NCBI GenBank assembly: GCA_040754815.1
Contig: JBFMBX010000003.1
Location: 372,001-436,000 of the forward strand
Direction of reading: 5' to 3'
Length of the DNA stretch: 64,000 nucleotides
Origin: Bellilinea sp040754815
Lineage (GTDB): Bacteria; Chloroflexota; Anaerolineae; Anaerolineales; Anaerolineaceae
The position numbers were made by a program, and so were the translations under genes. The notes under the pieces were generated by a model, which saw only the letters and a program-made list of their open reading frames with translations, ran no database searches and was not told the origin of the DNA. This document shows positions 8,072 to 17,044 of this stretch, piece after piece (within the stretch, counting starts at the first letter, position 1; every line of letters starts with the position of its first letter).

Positions 8072-9479
8072 GGGGGGTAGTATTTTTCAGTTTCAATTCT
8101 ACAAAGACTAATGCGCCCATAAAAAACCAGCCCAAGACACTGGCGCGAAATCCTTCCATACCCACGTTATAAACAAACGGAATTACCCAATCCCCAAACA
8201 TTCCTGCTATCAAAATTCCAATAATTCCACCCAATGCGGAATAAACAAAGGCATATTCAAAATTTTTCTTAACAAGCAAGGCTCGGGTACGCCAACCGGA
8301 AAGGAATACTTCCAGAATAATCCACAAATAAGCAAAAAGACCGAGTAAACCAACCTGAGCAACTATGTCAATGTAGTTGTTGTGGGAGTTGAAGTTTACG
8401 GAATAACCCAAAATCCTGTAGAATGGTGTGAAAAAATAGTAATTGGAAGGGCCGAGACCAAAGAGGGGGTTGACTTTTATTATTTCTCCGAGGATTTTCC
8501 ATGCTTCAATTCTCGTCAATAAACTGTATTCATTATCTCCCCCCATGACCAGTTCGTTTGCGATTTGAGATGAGATGAGTAAAAATATTCCCCCTAAACC
8601 AACCATCGCAAACGCTAATTTGGGCTTTATTATTAAAACTATAAAAAATACAGAAGCCAGGGCAGGTAACCAGCCTGAAGTCCATGATTGTCTGATTACT
8701 AAAAGGTTATACAAAATAACAGAAAAACTCACCATTAACAGTAGTTTCAACTTGAAATTCAATTCACTATTGAGAAATGCCTGTCCAAAAGTTAATACCA
8801 GTAACCAGCACCAGAAAAGACTGTCCACCACAGCGCGTTGAAAGGTTCGATTGATGTAAGGCCTAAGTTGTGGAACAAGAAACGCTAAATTATAAAGACC
8901 ACCAAGGATAATCAATGACCAGACCGCAAATTTTAGCCAGCGGATCTCTGACAGGCGATGAACAGTAACTATTAAAGTGAGTGTAAGAAGGATGAATAAA
9001 CTCAAACCACCAATTTGCGAAAAAAGGGAAGCAGACCTGCCCGGATACCATGGAAATTGTCCAAATAAAAAGGCAATACACGCAATTGCTATAAATAGCA
9101 ATGATGGAGTAATTACGCGAGCTGGAAGTAATTTAATTTCTCTTTCGCGACTAATCATATCAAATAACCAGAGTCCAATTAGCGCGATTGAAACAATCAT
9201 GGAACCATTGATACTGGTTTGTGTTCCAGTACTGATTCGTATGGGGATAATAAGGCTTGTTGTTACCAGAATTGGGAATCCGGCGCCGGGCCATTCCAGC
9301 AGAACAAAAACGCCGATTATTGCTGCAATTCCTCCAAAAATTAAATAAGCAAAAATACTCCCCACGGCTAAAAGTGGAGAGATTAGCGCCGATAAAATCA
9401 GCACTACGGGAACGATAATCCACCGAAACAGGGGATGTTCCGGGGAAAATGGAAAGGGTGGAGGGGGGGACATTTTCAT
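8061..9479 (-). CDS. O-antigen ligase/polymerase (Wzy_C family) membrane protein
   Basis: 472-residue membrane protein with about 11 hydrophobic segments and the WaaL/Wzy_C-type large loop. GLGPSNYYFFTPFYRILGY followed by FNSHNNYIDIVAQVGLLGL (near 355-400) is the hallmark His-containing motif of O-antigen ligases. It would polymerise repeat units or join the finished glycan to its acceptor outside the membrane. I chose the ATG at 9479 over a longer reading to 9536, because it gives an ATGA four-base overlap with the upstream GT4 gene, as seen repeatedly in this array. No strong ribosome site is visible. It sits with an ABC exporter and no Wzx flippase, so ligase rather than polymerase activity is more likely, though this is inference. 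Confidence 0.85.
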   Translation of the reverse strand: MKMSPPPPFPFSPEHPLFRWIIVPVVLILSALISPLLAVGSIFAYLIFGGIAAIIGVFVLLEWPGAGFPILVTTSLIIPIRISTGTQTSINGSMIVSIALIGLWLFDMISREREIKLLPARVITPSLLFIAIACIAFLFGQFPWYPGRSASLFSQIGGLSLFILLTLTLIVTVHRLSEIRWLKFAVWSLIILGGLYNLAFLVPQLRPYINRTFQRAVVDSLFWCWLLVLTFGQAFLNSELNFKLKLLLMVSFSVILYNLLVIRQSWTSGWLPALASVFFIVLIIKPKLAFAMVGLGGIFLLISSQIANELVMGGDNEYSLLTRIEAWKILGEIIKVNPLFGLGPSNYYFFTPFYRILGYSVNFNSHNNYIDIVAQVGLLGLFAYLWIILEVFLSGWRTRALLVKKNFEYAFVYSALGGIIGILIAGMFGDWVIPFVYNVGMEGFRASVLGWFFMGALVFVELKLKNTTPHDQ

Positions 9480-10672
9480 TGCTGAATTGTCAAGTTTTTT
9501 ATTGCCCTGTTTAACTTTTCGCCAATGATTCGCCAATCATAACAGGTTTCGACCAGTTTTCGCGCTTCTCTGGTTAGTCTATCCTTGAGTTGTGTATTTC
9601 TTAAAACCTGTATCGTCGCAGAAGCAAACTCGTGAGGGTTATCTTTGATCAGCAGATGTTGATCATTGATCACCTCTAGACCTTCGGCACCTTTGGAGGT
9701 GGTTATAACGGGTGTTCCAACCGCCATTGCTTCGAGTATTTTTAATCGTGTTCCTGCCCCGTGTCTTAATGGAATTACACAAGCATCACATGAAGATACG
9801 AGCGAATTGATATCCTCAACAAAACCCGTAAATACAACCTTTTCATTAATGGAGGGTAATTTTTCAACATTATCGGTTTTACCAGTGATCAGCAATTGAC
9901 AATCCGGGATTTCTTCTAGGATGAGCGGGAAAATCTCGGAGATAAAATAATTCATTGCGTCAAAATTTGGCCAATAGGATAAAGATCCATTGAATATAAT
10001 TCGCGGTGATGTTGATGAAATAGAGTGGTTCTTTTGATGATTAACTTCCACGCCGTTGGGAATTGAAATGATTTTATTCTGATCGAGTTGAATATAATTG
10101 CGAGACCGAATCTTATCTAATTCCGAGCAGACTAAAGCAAGATCGAATTTACGATAAATTTTGTTTTCATAGTTCTTGAATTTCCAGTACGCAAGATAAC
10201 GTCTAATTTTTTCAATCCCTCCCTTACTCTCTTTGTAAAGATCTTTCAACATAAGCGCTAAAAGATTGTCCATATCCACGACATGAAAGATATCGGGAAT
10301 TTGAAGCGCATAAGGTGCGGTCACAAAAGTCAGAGCAAAAGCCATATCAGGTTTCCAGGTTTCTGCAATTTTCTGTACCTTTTCCCTCATTTCTCTGGAA
10401 TAACCGGCTACAACCGCACTGGGCAGAGGGGAGAAAAATCCCAGAAACTTTCTGAACCTGGAGTAGTCAAAGGGTTTTCTATTGACAATAACAATTTCGT
10501 TGCAATAAGTTTTTAAATGAGTTATCCATTGTTTCTCAACTGGATTATCGCAGAATGAAATCAGATAGATCTCGTTTTCCTCACTCAAGCTCCTGAGGAG
10601 GTTGTATGCCCGAATTTTACTGCCTTGTGTTGGCGGATATGGAAACCAGGTTGTGAGATAAAGGATTTTCAT
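9476..10672 (-). CDS. GT4-family glycosyltransferase (exosortase-cluster type)
   Basis: 398 residues. The start MKILYLTTWFPYPPTQGSK is the third occurrence in this array of the TIGR03087-like N-terminus (also at 3388 and 5924). GT-B features include ICSEL-type acceptor strands (ALVCSELDK), IPNGVEVN at the hinge, and VIPLRHGAGTRLKILEAMAVG (about 318-338) with the family Glu, followed by PVITTSKG. It is cytoplasmic, with unknown specificity. It overlaps the O-antigen ligase gene by four bases downstream and lies 24 bases after the sulfotransferase gene upstream. Confidence 0.85.
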   Translation of the reverse strand: MKILYLTTWFPYPPTQGSKIRAYNLLRSLSEENEIYLISFCDNPVEKQWITHLKTYCNEIVIVNRKPFDYSRFRKFLGFFSPLPSAVVAGYSREMREKVQKIAETWKPDMAFALTFVTAPYALQIPDIFHVVDMDNLLALMLKDLYKESKGGIEKIRRYLAYWKFKNYENKIYRKFDLALVCSELDKIRSRNYIQLDQNKIISIPNGVEVNHQKNHSISSTSPRIIFNGSLSYWPNFDAMNYFISEIFPLILEEIPDCQLLITGKTDNVEKLPSINEKVVFTGFVEDINSLVSSCDACVIPLRHGAGTRLKILEAMAVGTPVITTSKGAEGLEVINDQHLLIKDNPHEFASATIQVLRNTQLKDRLTREARKLVETCYDWRIIGEKLNRAIKNLTIQQ

Positions 10673-10696
10673 TTAATTGACGGTATCTTTTTATTC

Positions 10697-11506
10697 CTAA
10701 TCTTCAAAAAATGCGGCCCATTCAGTGTTATTAAACCTTGATTTTAAGTCCTCATAATTTTCTATGATTTGAGATAAAGGTTGCTGAATCTGTTTGTGAG
10801 TTTGGGCTTTTACCGGAACTTTCGAAAGGTTTAAGAATTTCTGGATTTTTTGAATTTCTGCGTCGGTATTTTGAGACAGGTGTTCATAAATAACTTCAAT
10901 TTTGGGGTGGTCACAAAAAAATTCATCAGCTTCATTTTCCCATGCCCGCGTTTGTATAAAGTCTTTCAATAAAGATTCATAATCCAGTTTATAAGTTTGG
11001 ACCTGAATATTTTTACCATCCGTATTAACCCATTGTCCGGTCTTGAGAGCATTTTCACGCGATAAATGCGTTCTTAGAATATTTTTTCGTTTGATGTGGA
11101 CGATGTGAATATCTTTTTGTTTCTTCAATTCTTCCCATAACTGAGAGAAAGGAAACTCTCTCGCGTGGTAATAAAACAACTTGAAACCGACAGCCTTAAT
11201 GCCGGCATGAACTTTATTAAAAACAATCTTCTTCAGAAAGGAAATCGGATCGTTCTGGTAAATTTTCAGAATCTTTGGAGATAATTGAAATTGCGGATGG
11301 TCAAAGTCAATGGTATCGGTATTACGAAAGATTTCACCCAGAACAAGGACTTCGGGATGCGAAAAGAGCAGGCTGCGAAGAAAATTACTACCCGTACGAG
11401 ATCTTCCTAATATGATAAATTTCGTATAGTCGAGAGTATTGGATAAAAAACCGAGTTGAAGAGCGATATTTTTTAATGGGGAATGGGGAGATAATAATTT
11501 TTTCAC
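10697..11506 (-). CDS. Sulfotransferase (P-loop, PAPS-dependent)
   Basis: 269 residues. The N-terminal FIILGRSRTGSNFLRSLL (about 31-48) is the 5'-phosphosulfate-binding loop of the sulfotransferase superfamily, in the variant seen in lipopolysaccharide and NodH-like sulfotransferases. A basic region HIVHIKRKNILRTHLSRE (about 133-150) fits the 3'-phosphate-binding part. It would move sulfate from PAPS to a sugar hydroxyl of the glycan. The same array encodes PAPS synthesis (Sat-CysC at 39841) and two more sulfotransferases (27757, 31266). It is flanked by a GT4 and a GT2 gene. The gaps on both sides (24 and 38 bases) hold nothing notable. The acceptor position is unknown. Confidence 0.8.
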   Translation of the reverse strand: MKKLLSPHSPLKNIALQLGFLSNTLDYTKFIILGRSRTGSNFLRSLLFSHPEVLVLGEIFRNTDTIDFDHPQFQLSPKILKIYQNDPISFLKKIVFNKVHAGIKAVGFKLFYYHAREFPFSQLWEELKKQKDIHIVHIKRKNILRTHLSRENALKTGQWVNTDGKNIQVQTYKLDYESLLKDFIQTRAWENEADEFFCDHPKIEVIYEHLSQNTDAEIQKIQKFLNLSKVPVKAQTHKQIQQPLSQIIENYEDLKSRFNNTEWAAFFED

Positions 11507-11544
11507 AATTTTGTCCGATTATTGAAAGGCTGATGGGGGGGGTG

Positions 11545-12465
11545 CTAATTCAGCGATTTTATTTTCCTTCTCATTCCTAGATTACCGGAATAATAATCTA
11601 GCAGACCTTGTAGCAATGCATTGCGATGTGCTTTCTTATCTTTCCATTTTGGAAAGAATGTCCACGCAAATAGGGTTCGAAAGAGAGAAGCATTAACCAT
11701 TAATTTTGAAGTCAATGGAGCGTGATGCTTATATAGAGTAAGCAGGCGATTCCGAGCTGCATAATAGGTTACGTTTGGCGATGGTTGATAATCTCTTTGA
11801 ACACCTTTGTGCCAGATTTTCGCCTGGGGAATGAGCCAGATTCCCCAGCCGGCTTTCCGAGCGCGTATACACCATTCGGTTTCTTCCCAGTAATAAAAAT
11901 ATCTTTCGTCCAATCCTCCGATTTTTTCAATCACTTCTCTTTTGAGCATTATTGCACAACCGGAAATCCAATCTACCTGATGGGGTTGTGAATACTGACC
12001 AACATCTGGTTCGTTTTCTCCAATATGGATGGCTCGCCAGTCTGAAGTTAATTTCCCGCCTGCGCTTTGAATTAGCTGTGGCTCATTATAGTGATAAACC
12101 ATTGGTCCAACTACACCGGCGCGAGGGTTTGTTTCTCCAAATGCAACGAGATGGGAAATTGATTCTGGATCAATAATGATATCTTCGTTGATCACGAAGA
12201 TATAATCCGCACCTTCATCCAAGGCAAGTTGGATGCCGGTATTGTTATTTCCCGCGTACCCCTTGTTTTCTTTCAGATGGATTATTTTTGTAGAGGGGTA
12301 CTTTTCACGGATTGCTTCTATGGAACCATCTTTTGATGAGTTATCCAATACCCAAACGATGATGTTGGGATAATTGTTTAGTTGCAGTGATGCGAGACAG
12401 GCCAGCGTATCTTCTTTGCGGTTAGTATTCAAGATAATAACGCCAACGAGAGGGTTAATTTTCAT
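11545..12465 (-). CDS. GT2-family glycosyltransferase
   Basis: 306 residues with the GT-A fold: VGVIILNTNRKEDTL, VLDNSSKDGS and KENKGYAGNNN, then a DxD-type region (YIFVINEDIIID) and the acceptor half LKREVIEKIGGLDERYFYYW with EETEWCIR. This matches dTDP-rhamnosyl- or galactofuranosyl-type GT2 enzymes, but the sugar is not predictable. I use the ATG at 12465, which makes an ATGA overlap with the stop of the upstream epimerase gene, instead of a GTG nine bases further upstream. Coupling with the epimerase suggests, but does not prove, that the epimerase supplies its donor. Confidence 0.86.
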   Translation of the reverse strand: MKINPLVGVIILNTNRKEDTLACLASLQLNNYPNIIVWVLDNSSKDGSIEAIREKYPSTKIIHLKENKGYAGNNNTGIQLALDEGADYIFVINEDIIIDPESISHLVAFGETNPRAGVVGPMVYHYNEPQLIQSAGGKLTSDWRAIHIGENEPDVGQYSQPHQVDWISGCAIMLKREVIEKIGGLDERYFYYWEETEWCIRARKAGWGIWLIPQAKIWHKGVQRDYQPSPNVTYYAARNRLLTLYKHHAPLTSKLMVNASLFRTLFAWTFFPKWKDKKAHRNALLQGLLDYYSGNLGMRRKIKSLN

Positions 12466-13457
12466 TCTACCCACGCAGAAGGCAAGTTTTTCATGATCTC
12501 AATATTGCTAAATTTTTGAGATTGCCGGGAACCAGCTTTTTTCACCCAACAGGCCATAAGATCCAGCCCTTCCTCAAGAGAGGTTGTTGAACGTTTTCCA
12601 AAAATTCGTTCAATTTTTTCGTGGCTGGAATAGGCATCCTTAACTTCGTTGCGTGGCGGCAAATATACGATGTTTGGAGAAACACCCATTGCCCTGGCGA
12701 CTGCACGAGCGAGCTGGTTGACCGAATAGGGGGTATCAGCGCCGATATTGAATATCTGATTATACGCCTGGGGAATTTCAATTGACTCAGCCATGAGAGG
12801 TGCAACATCACGGATATAACTGAATGCTCTGGTCTGGTTGCCGTCACCAAAGATGGTCATTGGTTTACCCTGTAAAATCTGATTCATGAAAATTCCAACA
12901 ACGTTTCGATATTTATCCCCAATATTTTGCCTTTCTCCATAAACATTATGTGGGCGAAAAATAATGTAATTGAGTCCGAACATCTCGTGACTGACTCTTA
13001 ATTCCTGTTCAACGGCGAATTTCGCGATTCCATACGGATCTTCAGGATGGGGGGAATCTTCTTCGCTCATGGGTAATTTTGGACTGGCTCCATAGACAGC
13101 AATTGATGAAGTAAAAACAAAACATTTAACATCGTGGTTAATAGAGGCGTTTATCAGATTAACACTTCCAATGAGATTATTTGTGTAATTGAAGTGTTTT
13201 ATAAAATGGCTCAGTCCCTCGGCGGCATAAGCGGCGAGGTGAAAAACATAATCGAACCGCTCGGTTTTGAAGAGGTTCTTCACCAACTCACCGTCGGTTA
13301 TGCTCCCCTTGATGAAATGTACACCGTCAACAAGGTTGTCTTCAAAACCACCGGATAAATCATCTAACACATATACCTCATATCCTCGATTGAGTAACTG
13401 CTCACTCAGGTGAGAACCGATGAAACCTGCACCACCTGTGACTAAAACTTTGCTCAT
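12462..13457 (-). CDS. NAD-dependent sugar-nucleotide epimerase/dehydratase (extended SDR)
   Basis: 331 residues. The Rossmann motif VTGGAGFIGSH is at the N-terminus, and the active-site Ser/Tyr/Lys are in FTSSIAVYG and DPYGIAKFAVE (YxxxK). Late features such as GDGNQTRAFSYIRD match the UDP-glucose 4-epimerase/GDP-sugar dehydratase group. It probably converts a nucleotide sugar for one of the adjacent glycosyltransferases. The start at 13457 is preferred because GAGGA lies about eight bases upstream. An earlier ATG at 13478 would overlap the acyltransferase gene and lacks a ribosome site. A second, distinct SDR is at 52457. Substrate not assigned. Confidence 0.85.
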   Translation of the reverse strand: MSKVLVTGGAGFIGSHLSEQLLNRGYEVYVLDDLSGGFEDNLVDGVHFIKGSITDGELVKNLFKTERFDYVFHLAAYAAEGLSHFIKHFNYTNNLIGSVNLINASINHDVKCFVFTSSIAVYGASPKLPMSEEDSPHPEDPYGIAKFAVEQELRVSHEMFGLNYIIFRPHNVYGERQNIGDKYRNVVGIFMNQILQGKPMTIFGDGNQTRAFSYIRDVAPLMAESIEIPQAYNQIFNIGADTPYSVNQLARAVARAMGVSPNIVYLPPRNEVKDAYSSHEKIERIFGKRSTTSLEEGLDLMACWVKKAGSRQSQKFSNIEIMKNLPSAWVE

Positions 13458-13470
13458 GTTATTTCCTCGA

Positions 13471-14580
13471 TTATCCAAAAATATATGGATATATTGATTT
13501 GAGTATGGAATTCCTGGTTATGCCCATTAAGATCAATGGGATGGCTAAGCCAAATCCTAATAAAACGATACAGAAAAACACCGGAACGATAAGTAGTTGG
13601 GGGAGGAAATGATAAATGATTCTCGCTACGATGATGAGGATTATGGAATGGGAAAGATAGATCCCGTAGGTTTTCGTACCTAAATTCTCAAGGTGTTTTT
13701 CGAGTGGAAGCTTCAAGTCAATGAAGCCAATAAAAGAAAATAAAATGCAGGCGGAGAATAAATTATCCACAAGCGTTTCGTGAGGGCTAAGCCATTGCTG
13801 ACCGGATTGAACCAGTAAAAATTCCCACTCCACCATTCCTAATAAAAATAAAATCCCGGCAATGAGTAATAGCGGCCATCGAATTTTCTTGAGATAATTT
13901 TTGGTTTCTTGAACTCTGATACCCAATACAATTCCAAACAAAAACCAGAAGATGTGCCCCGCAAAGAACCATCCCGAGTTGAGCAAGGAAAAAAAATGGT
14001 TAAGAGTTGTTTGTATTCCTAAGGTTACTGGATAATCCACGGCCTTTATCGCAATTTGAATAATTGCTGAGAGCCATAAAGTTATTTTCCAATTCCAGTT
14101 CACCAGCCGAATTAAGAAAGGCGATAATGCATACAATGTAACCAGTAATGGAACGAAATAATATGCCTCGGTTGCCTGACCAGTGAGGAAGATGCGGCCC
14201 AACTGTATGGGTGAGTACCGTTCCCCCTGCAATATATTGTAGATAATCATCAGAATTGACCAAAATAAGTAAGGAATGACAAGATACTTTATTCGACTCA
14301 GAACGAAATTCCACTCAACTTTTTTCTGCTTCCCTGCTGAAAAAGCAACAATGTATCCTGAGACCATTAAGAATGCCGGAATGCTGGGAATGATCCATTG
14401 TTCTAAAAATCGAAGAATGAAATAAGAAGGTGAATAAATTTGTGAAAAATTGGGTGAAGACATGGGGGAATAACGGTGTACCCACCAGAACATTGCAACA
14501 AATGCCCACCCAATGGAATGATTGAGAACAACATTGATAATGGCAATGCCGTTTAATAGTAAAAATCGTTTAGCAATCAC
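13471..14580 (-). CDS. Acyltransferase-3 family membrane protein
   Basis: 369 residues, ten or so membrane helices, member of the acyltransferase-3 (AT3) family that transfers acyl groups across the membrane to surface sugars. The N-terminal helix LLLNGIAIINVVLNHSIGW carries the conserved His. The C-terminal part has TYGIYLSHSIILII, the family's typical late helix. The start is GTG, nine bases after the stop of the next acyltransferase gene, with no good ribosome site. This is one of three AT3 genes grouped around the halogenase/carrier-protein cassette; a fourth is at 38784. The three share LNG(V/I)A near the start, so they are paralogues. The acyl group is unknown; acetyl is the commonest for the family, and a carrier-bound substrate is possible here. 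Confidence 0.8.
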   Translation of the reverse strand: MIAKRFLLLNGIAIINVVLNHSIGWAFVAMFWWVHRYSPMSSPNFSQIYSPSYFILRFLEQWIIPSIPAFLMVSGYIVAFSAGKQKKVEWNFVLSRIKYLVIPYLFWSILMIIYNILQGERYSPIQLGRIFLTGQATEAYYFVPLLVTLYALSPFLIRLVNWNWKITLWLSAIIQIAIKAVDYPVTLGIQTTLNHFFSLLNSGWFFAGHIFWFLFGIVLGIRVQETKNYLKKIRWPLLLIAGILFLLGMVEWEFLLVQSGQQWLSPHETLVDNLFSACILFSFIGFIDLKLPLEKHLENLGTKTYGIYLSHSIILIIVARIIYHFLPQLLIVPVFFCIVLLGFGLAIPLILMGITRNSILKSIYPYIFG

Positions 14581-14588
14581 GAGGAAGT

Positions 14589-15683
14589 TTACCCGAATAT
14601 AAATACATATAATGGTTTAAGTTTATTTGTGGAAGTTATGATTTGAATAACAAGGAGAGGAACTCCGATACCGGTCAGAAATATAACTACATAAAATAGT
14701 AAGGGAAAAGGTAATATCCAGGGAGCAAAATGATAGATTCCCCTTGCAACGATCTCCATCACCGGTACATGGGCAAGATACAATCCATAAGATTTGCTCC
14801 CTAAAAAGTTAAGGGTTTTGGAAAAAGGTAAAACCCCTTTTTCACCTATGCTAATGAAACTTAGTAGAACGGATAACCCGAACAAAAAATCTGTAATGGT
14901 TTCACGGTTTTGTAATGAACCATTGAGAATTTCCCACTCAAGAAATCCAATAAAATATAAAAGCAGAGATGAAATTTTCCAGATTCGGGCATGGCGAAAA
15001 ACAAAAGCTTTGATTTGAGAATAATGTATGCCAATCACAATGCCAGCCGAAAACCAAAACAACCGTGATATGAACAACCATTTGGGGATCTGAGGCAAAG
15101 AAATAATCCACTCATGGCGATAACCGAGTAGGGTCAGCATAACTGGCAGATGGATAAATATTTGCAGAATACCGGTCGTGATGAGTAGAATGCGCCAATT
15201 CTTTTTTGCAAGGGGTATAAGGAGGGGGGCGACCAAATAAAGCTGGATAATCAGAGGAACATAATAGTAAGCAGGGGTTGTGTCGCCTGTTAGGAAGTTA
15301 ATCAACAAACGGTCGGGTTGGAGATTTTTCCCCTCGATTATTCCTAGGAAAAGGAAGAGGATAGTCCATAGAAGATAAGGGATTAACAAACCTTTTATGC
15401 GGATGAGGGTTTGTTTATAGTGCATCCCGATTGAATGCCTGCCCGATAGAAAGGCAGCAAAATAACCGGAAACAAAAATAAACGCAGGAATGCTAAACAC
15501 AACCAGCTGCTCGATTGCGCGCATCAGATAATAAGAAAAGCTACCGGTTGGGTCGGCAACGGCAGGGGTGGTTGGGTAACGACTGCCCCATGAGAACATG
15601 GACGTCATTACCCAACCCGCGCTATGAAAGAGGATGACGCAGAAGGCTGCTACGCCATTCAGGGAAAGTAGGTTCTTTGTCAG
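14589..15683 (-). CDS. Acyltransferase-3 family membrane protein with probable CTG start
   Basis: 364 residues if translation starts at the CTG at 15683. AAGGA lies at 15691-15695, seven bases upstream. The first ATG (15608) would delete the first membrane helix and the conserved His. The upstream codons are open and read LLSLNGVAAFCVILFHSAGW, which lines up with the starts of the two sister genes (LLLNGIAIINVVLNHSIGW and LLFLNGVAIIFAVYHH). An in-frame TGA precedes the CTG by one codon, and no ATG, GTG or TTG lies between, so CTG is the only well-placed start. The rest is a normal AT3 protein, including SYGLYLAHVPVMEI near the end. The stop of the halogenase gene overlaps the ribosome site, so the two are coupled. 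Confidence 0.75.
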   Translation of the reverse strand: MTKNLLSLNGVAAFCVILFHSAGWVMTSMFSWGSRYPTTPAVADPTGSFSYYLMRAIEQLVVFSIPAFIFVSGYFAAFLSGRHSIGMHYKQTLIRIKGLLIPYLLWTILFLFLGIIEGKNLQPDRLLINFLTGDTTPAYYYVPLIIQLYLVAPLLIPLAKKNWRILLITTGILQIFIHLPVMLTLLGYRHEWIISLPQIPKWLFISRLFWFSAGIVIGIHYSQIKAFVFRHARIWKISSLLLYFIGFLEWEILNGSLQNRETITDFLFGLSVLLSFISIGEKGVLPFSKTLNFLGSKSYGLYLAHVPVMEIVARGIYHFAPWILPFPLLFYVVIFLTGIGVPLLVIQIITSTNKLKPLYVFIFG

Positions 15684-15693
15684 CGGTCAGTCC

Positions 15694-16995
15694 TTAATCC
15701 TGAGATACTTGTGTAAATTCAGGAAGATCATCAATTGGCATACTGGTGAGTTTAGAGCGAAGTATGTGGTTTTCTGTTTTTTCAACAGTTTCAATATACT
15801 GGCGCATAGCAGCCAGTACGGGTACTTCCTTACGGTCATAAACTTCACCTTGAAGAAGCCGAAGCACTTCCAGACGATATTTTTTCGACTGAATGAAGTG
15901 GGTAAAGAGGGGCAGCAATTTGTAATACAGGCGAATAAATTCATACCACACACTAACCCCGGCCCGCATTTTTACTTCATAGGGTTTGAATGCTTCTTCA
16001 CTGAAATCGCCGGTTTCGAACGCCTGCCGTATAAATTGTGAACCATATTTTGCTGAATACAGGGCAATGCTAACACCCGAAGAGAAGATGGGATCAACGA
16101 AGCGAGCAGCATCTCCAATCAGCATAAAGCCGTTGCCCACGAATTTATCCATAGAGTATGAATAATCGCCTTCCTGCTTGAATTCATTAATCCTTCTTGC
16201 TTCGGAAAGTGCATATTGCAGGCCCTCATTTGAATTGACATATTTGTAGAAATAACCTTCTATATCCCCCTTGGCCTCCATGAAGACTTCTTTTTCTGCA
16301 ACGATGCCCATCGAAGTGATTTTATCGGTGATAGGAATTTGCCAGGCCCAACCTCTTTCTACGGGAAGGAAATAAATGTGGATGAAATCGGCGGTATCTG
16401 GTTCACCGCGTTTGACATTTTCGAACCAGGCGTGAACAGCGTATTGGTTAAAAATGGGATCTTTCTTCTTGATCCCCAACTGGCGGCCAAGGAGGGTGTT
16501 CCTTCCACTGGCATCCACAATCATCCTTGCCGGCAGATCAACTTCCTGATCGGCAAATTTTACACGAACACCCGTGGCATAATTTTTTTCATCAAATAAT
16601 ACCTGTTTTACAGTCACACCTTGAATAATCTCACTACCAAGGTTCTGTGCGTGCTTGAGCAAGAGTAAATCCAACTTTCCCCGATCCACATGGTACGTGT
16701 AGGGTTGATTGACGCCTTCCTGTGGAAATTCGTCGAACCAAATATGAGAAGCACCCCGGCCTTTGATATCATGCCACGATGCACCGTATTTATGAGGAAA
16801 ACCTTCTTTTTCCATGGTGGGGAGAAATCCAATTTCGTTGTAGACGCGGGTGGAAGAGGTGACCATCGATTCGCCCACGTGAGGACGCGGATGAATGGCC
16901 GATTCAAGGATGACATTCTTGATACCTGCCATTGACAGATAACTACCCATGACCGATCCGGCAGGGCCACCACCAATAATGATTACGCGATTCAT
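15694..16995 (-). CDS. Flavin-dependent halogenase-like oxidoreductase
   Basis: 433 residues. FAD site GGGPAG at 8-13; VGES at 40-43; Lys69 in GFPHKYGASW sits where phenol/pyrrole-type flavin halogenases have their catalytic Lys; WAWQIP at 216-221 is the WxWxIP motif of the family; GDAARFVDPIFSSG at 294-307 binds FAD and matches the F-x2-P-x2-S-x-G pattern reported for flavin halogenases. FADH2-dependent halogenation of an aromatic or carrier-bound group is thus plausible. Related FAD reductases and monooxygenases can share parts of this pattern, so activity is not proven. The start at 16995 has GGAGG five bases upstream. The neighbours are a carrier protein, an amino-acid adenylation protein and three AT3 acyltransferases, reminiscent of carrier-tethered halogenation in pyoluteorin-type systems. 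No separate flavin reductase and no prolyl-carrier dehydrogenase are seen. Confidence 0.72.
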   Translation of the reverse strand: MNRVIIIGGGPAGSVMGSYLSMAGIKNVILESAIHPRPHVGESMVTSSTRVYNEIGFLPTMEKEGFPHKYGASWHDIKGRGASHIWFDEFPQEGVNQPYTYHVDRGKLDLLLLKHAQNLGSEIIQGVTVKQVLFDEKNYATGVRVKFADQEVDLPARMIVDASGRNTLLGRQLGIKKKDPIFNQYAVHAWFENVKRGEPDTADFIHIYFLPVERGWAWQIPITDKITSMGIVAEKEVFMEAKGDIEGYFYKYVNSNEGLQYALSEARRINEFKQEGDYSYSMDKFVGNGFMLIGDAARFVDPIFSSGVSIALYSAKYGSQFIRQAFETGDFSEEAFKPYEVKMRAGVSVWYEFIRLYYKLLPLFTHFIQSKKYRLEVLRLLQGEVYDRKEVPVLAAMRQYIETVEKTENHILRSKLTSMPIDDLPEFTQVSQD

Positions 16996-17044
16996 TTTAG
17001 CCTCCAATATTTGGAAATTTGAAATAGATGAAATGAGGTTTGGT

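Noticed and set aside
14589..15608. Truncated or pseudogene acyltransferase lacking its first helix
   Set aside because: The missing helix and His are encoded directly upstream in frame, with a good ribosome site before a CTG codon.
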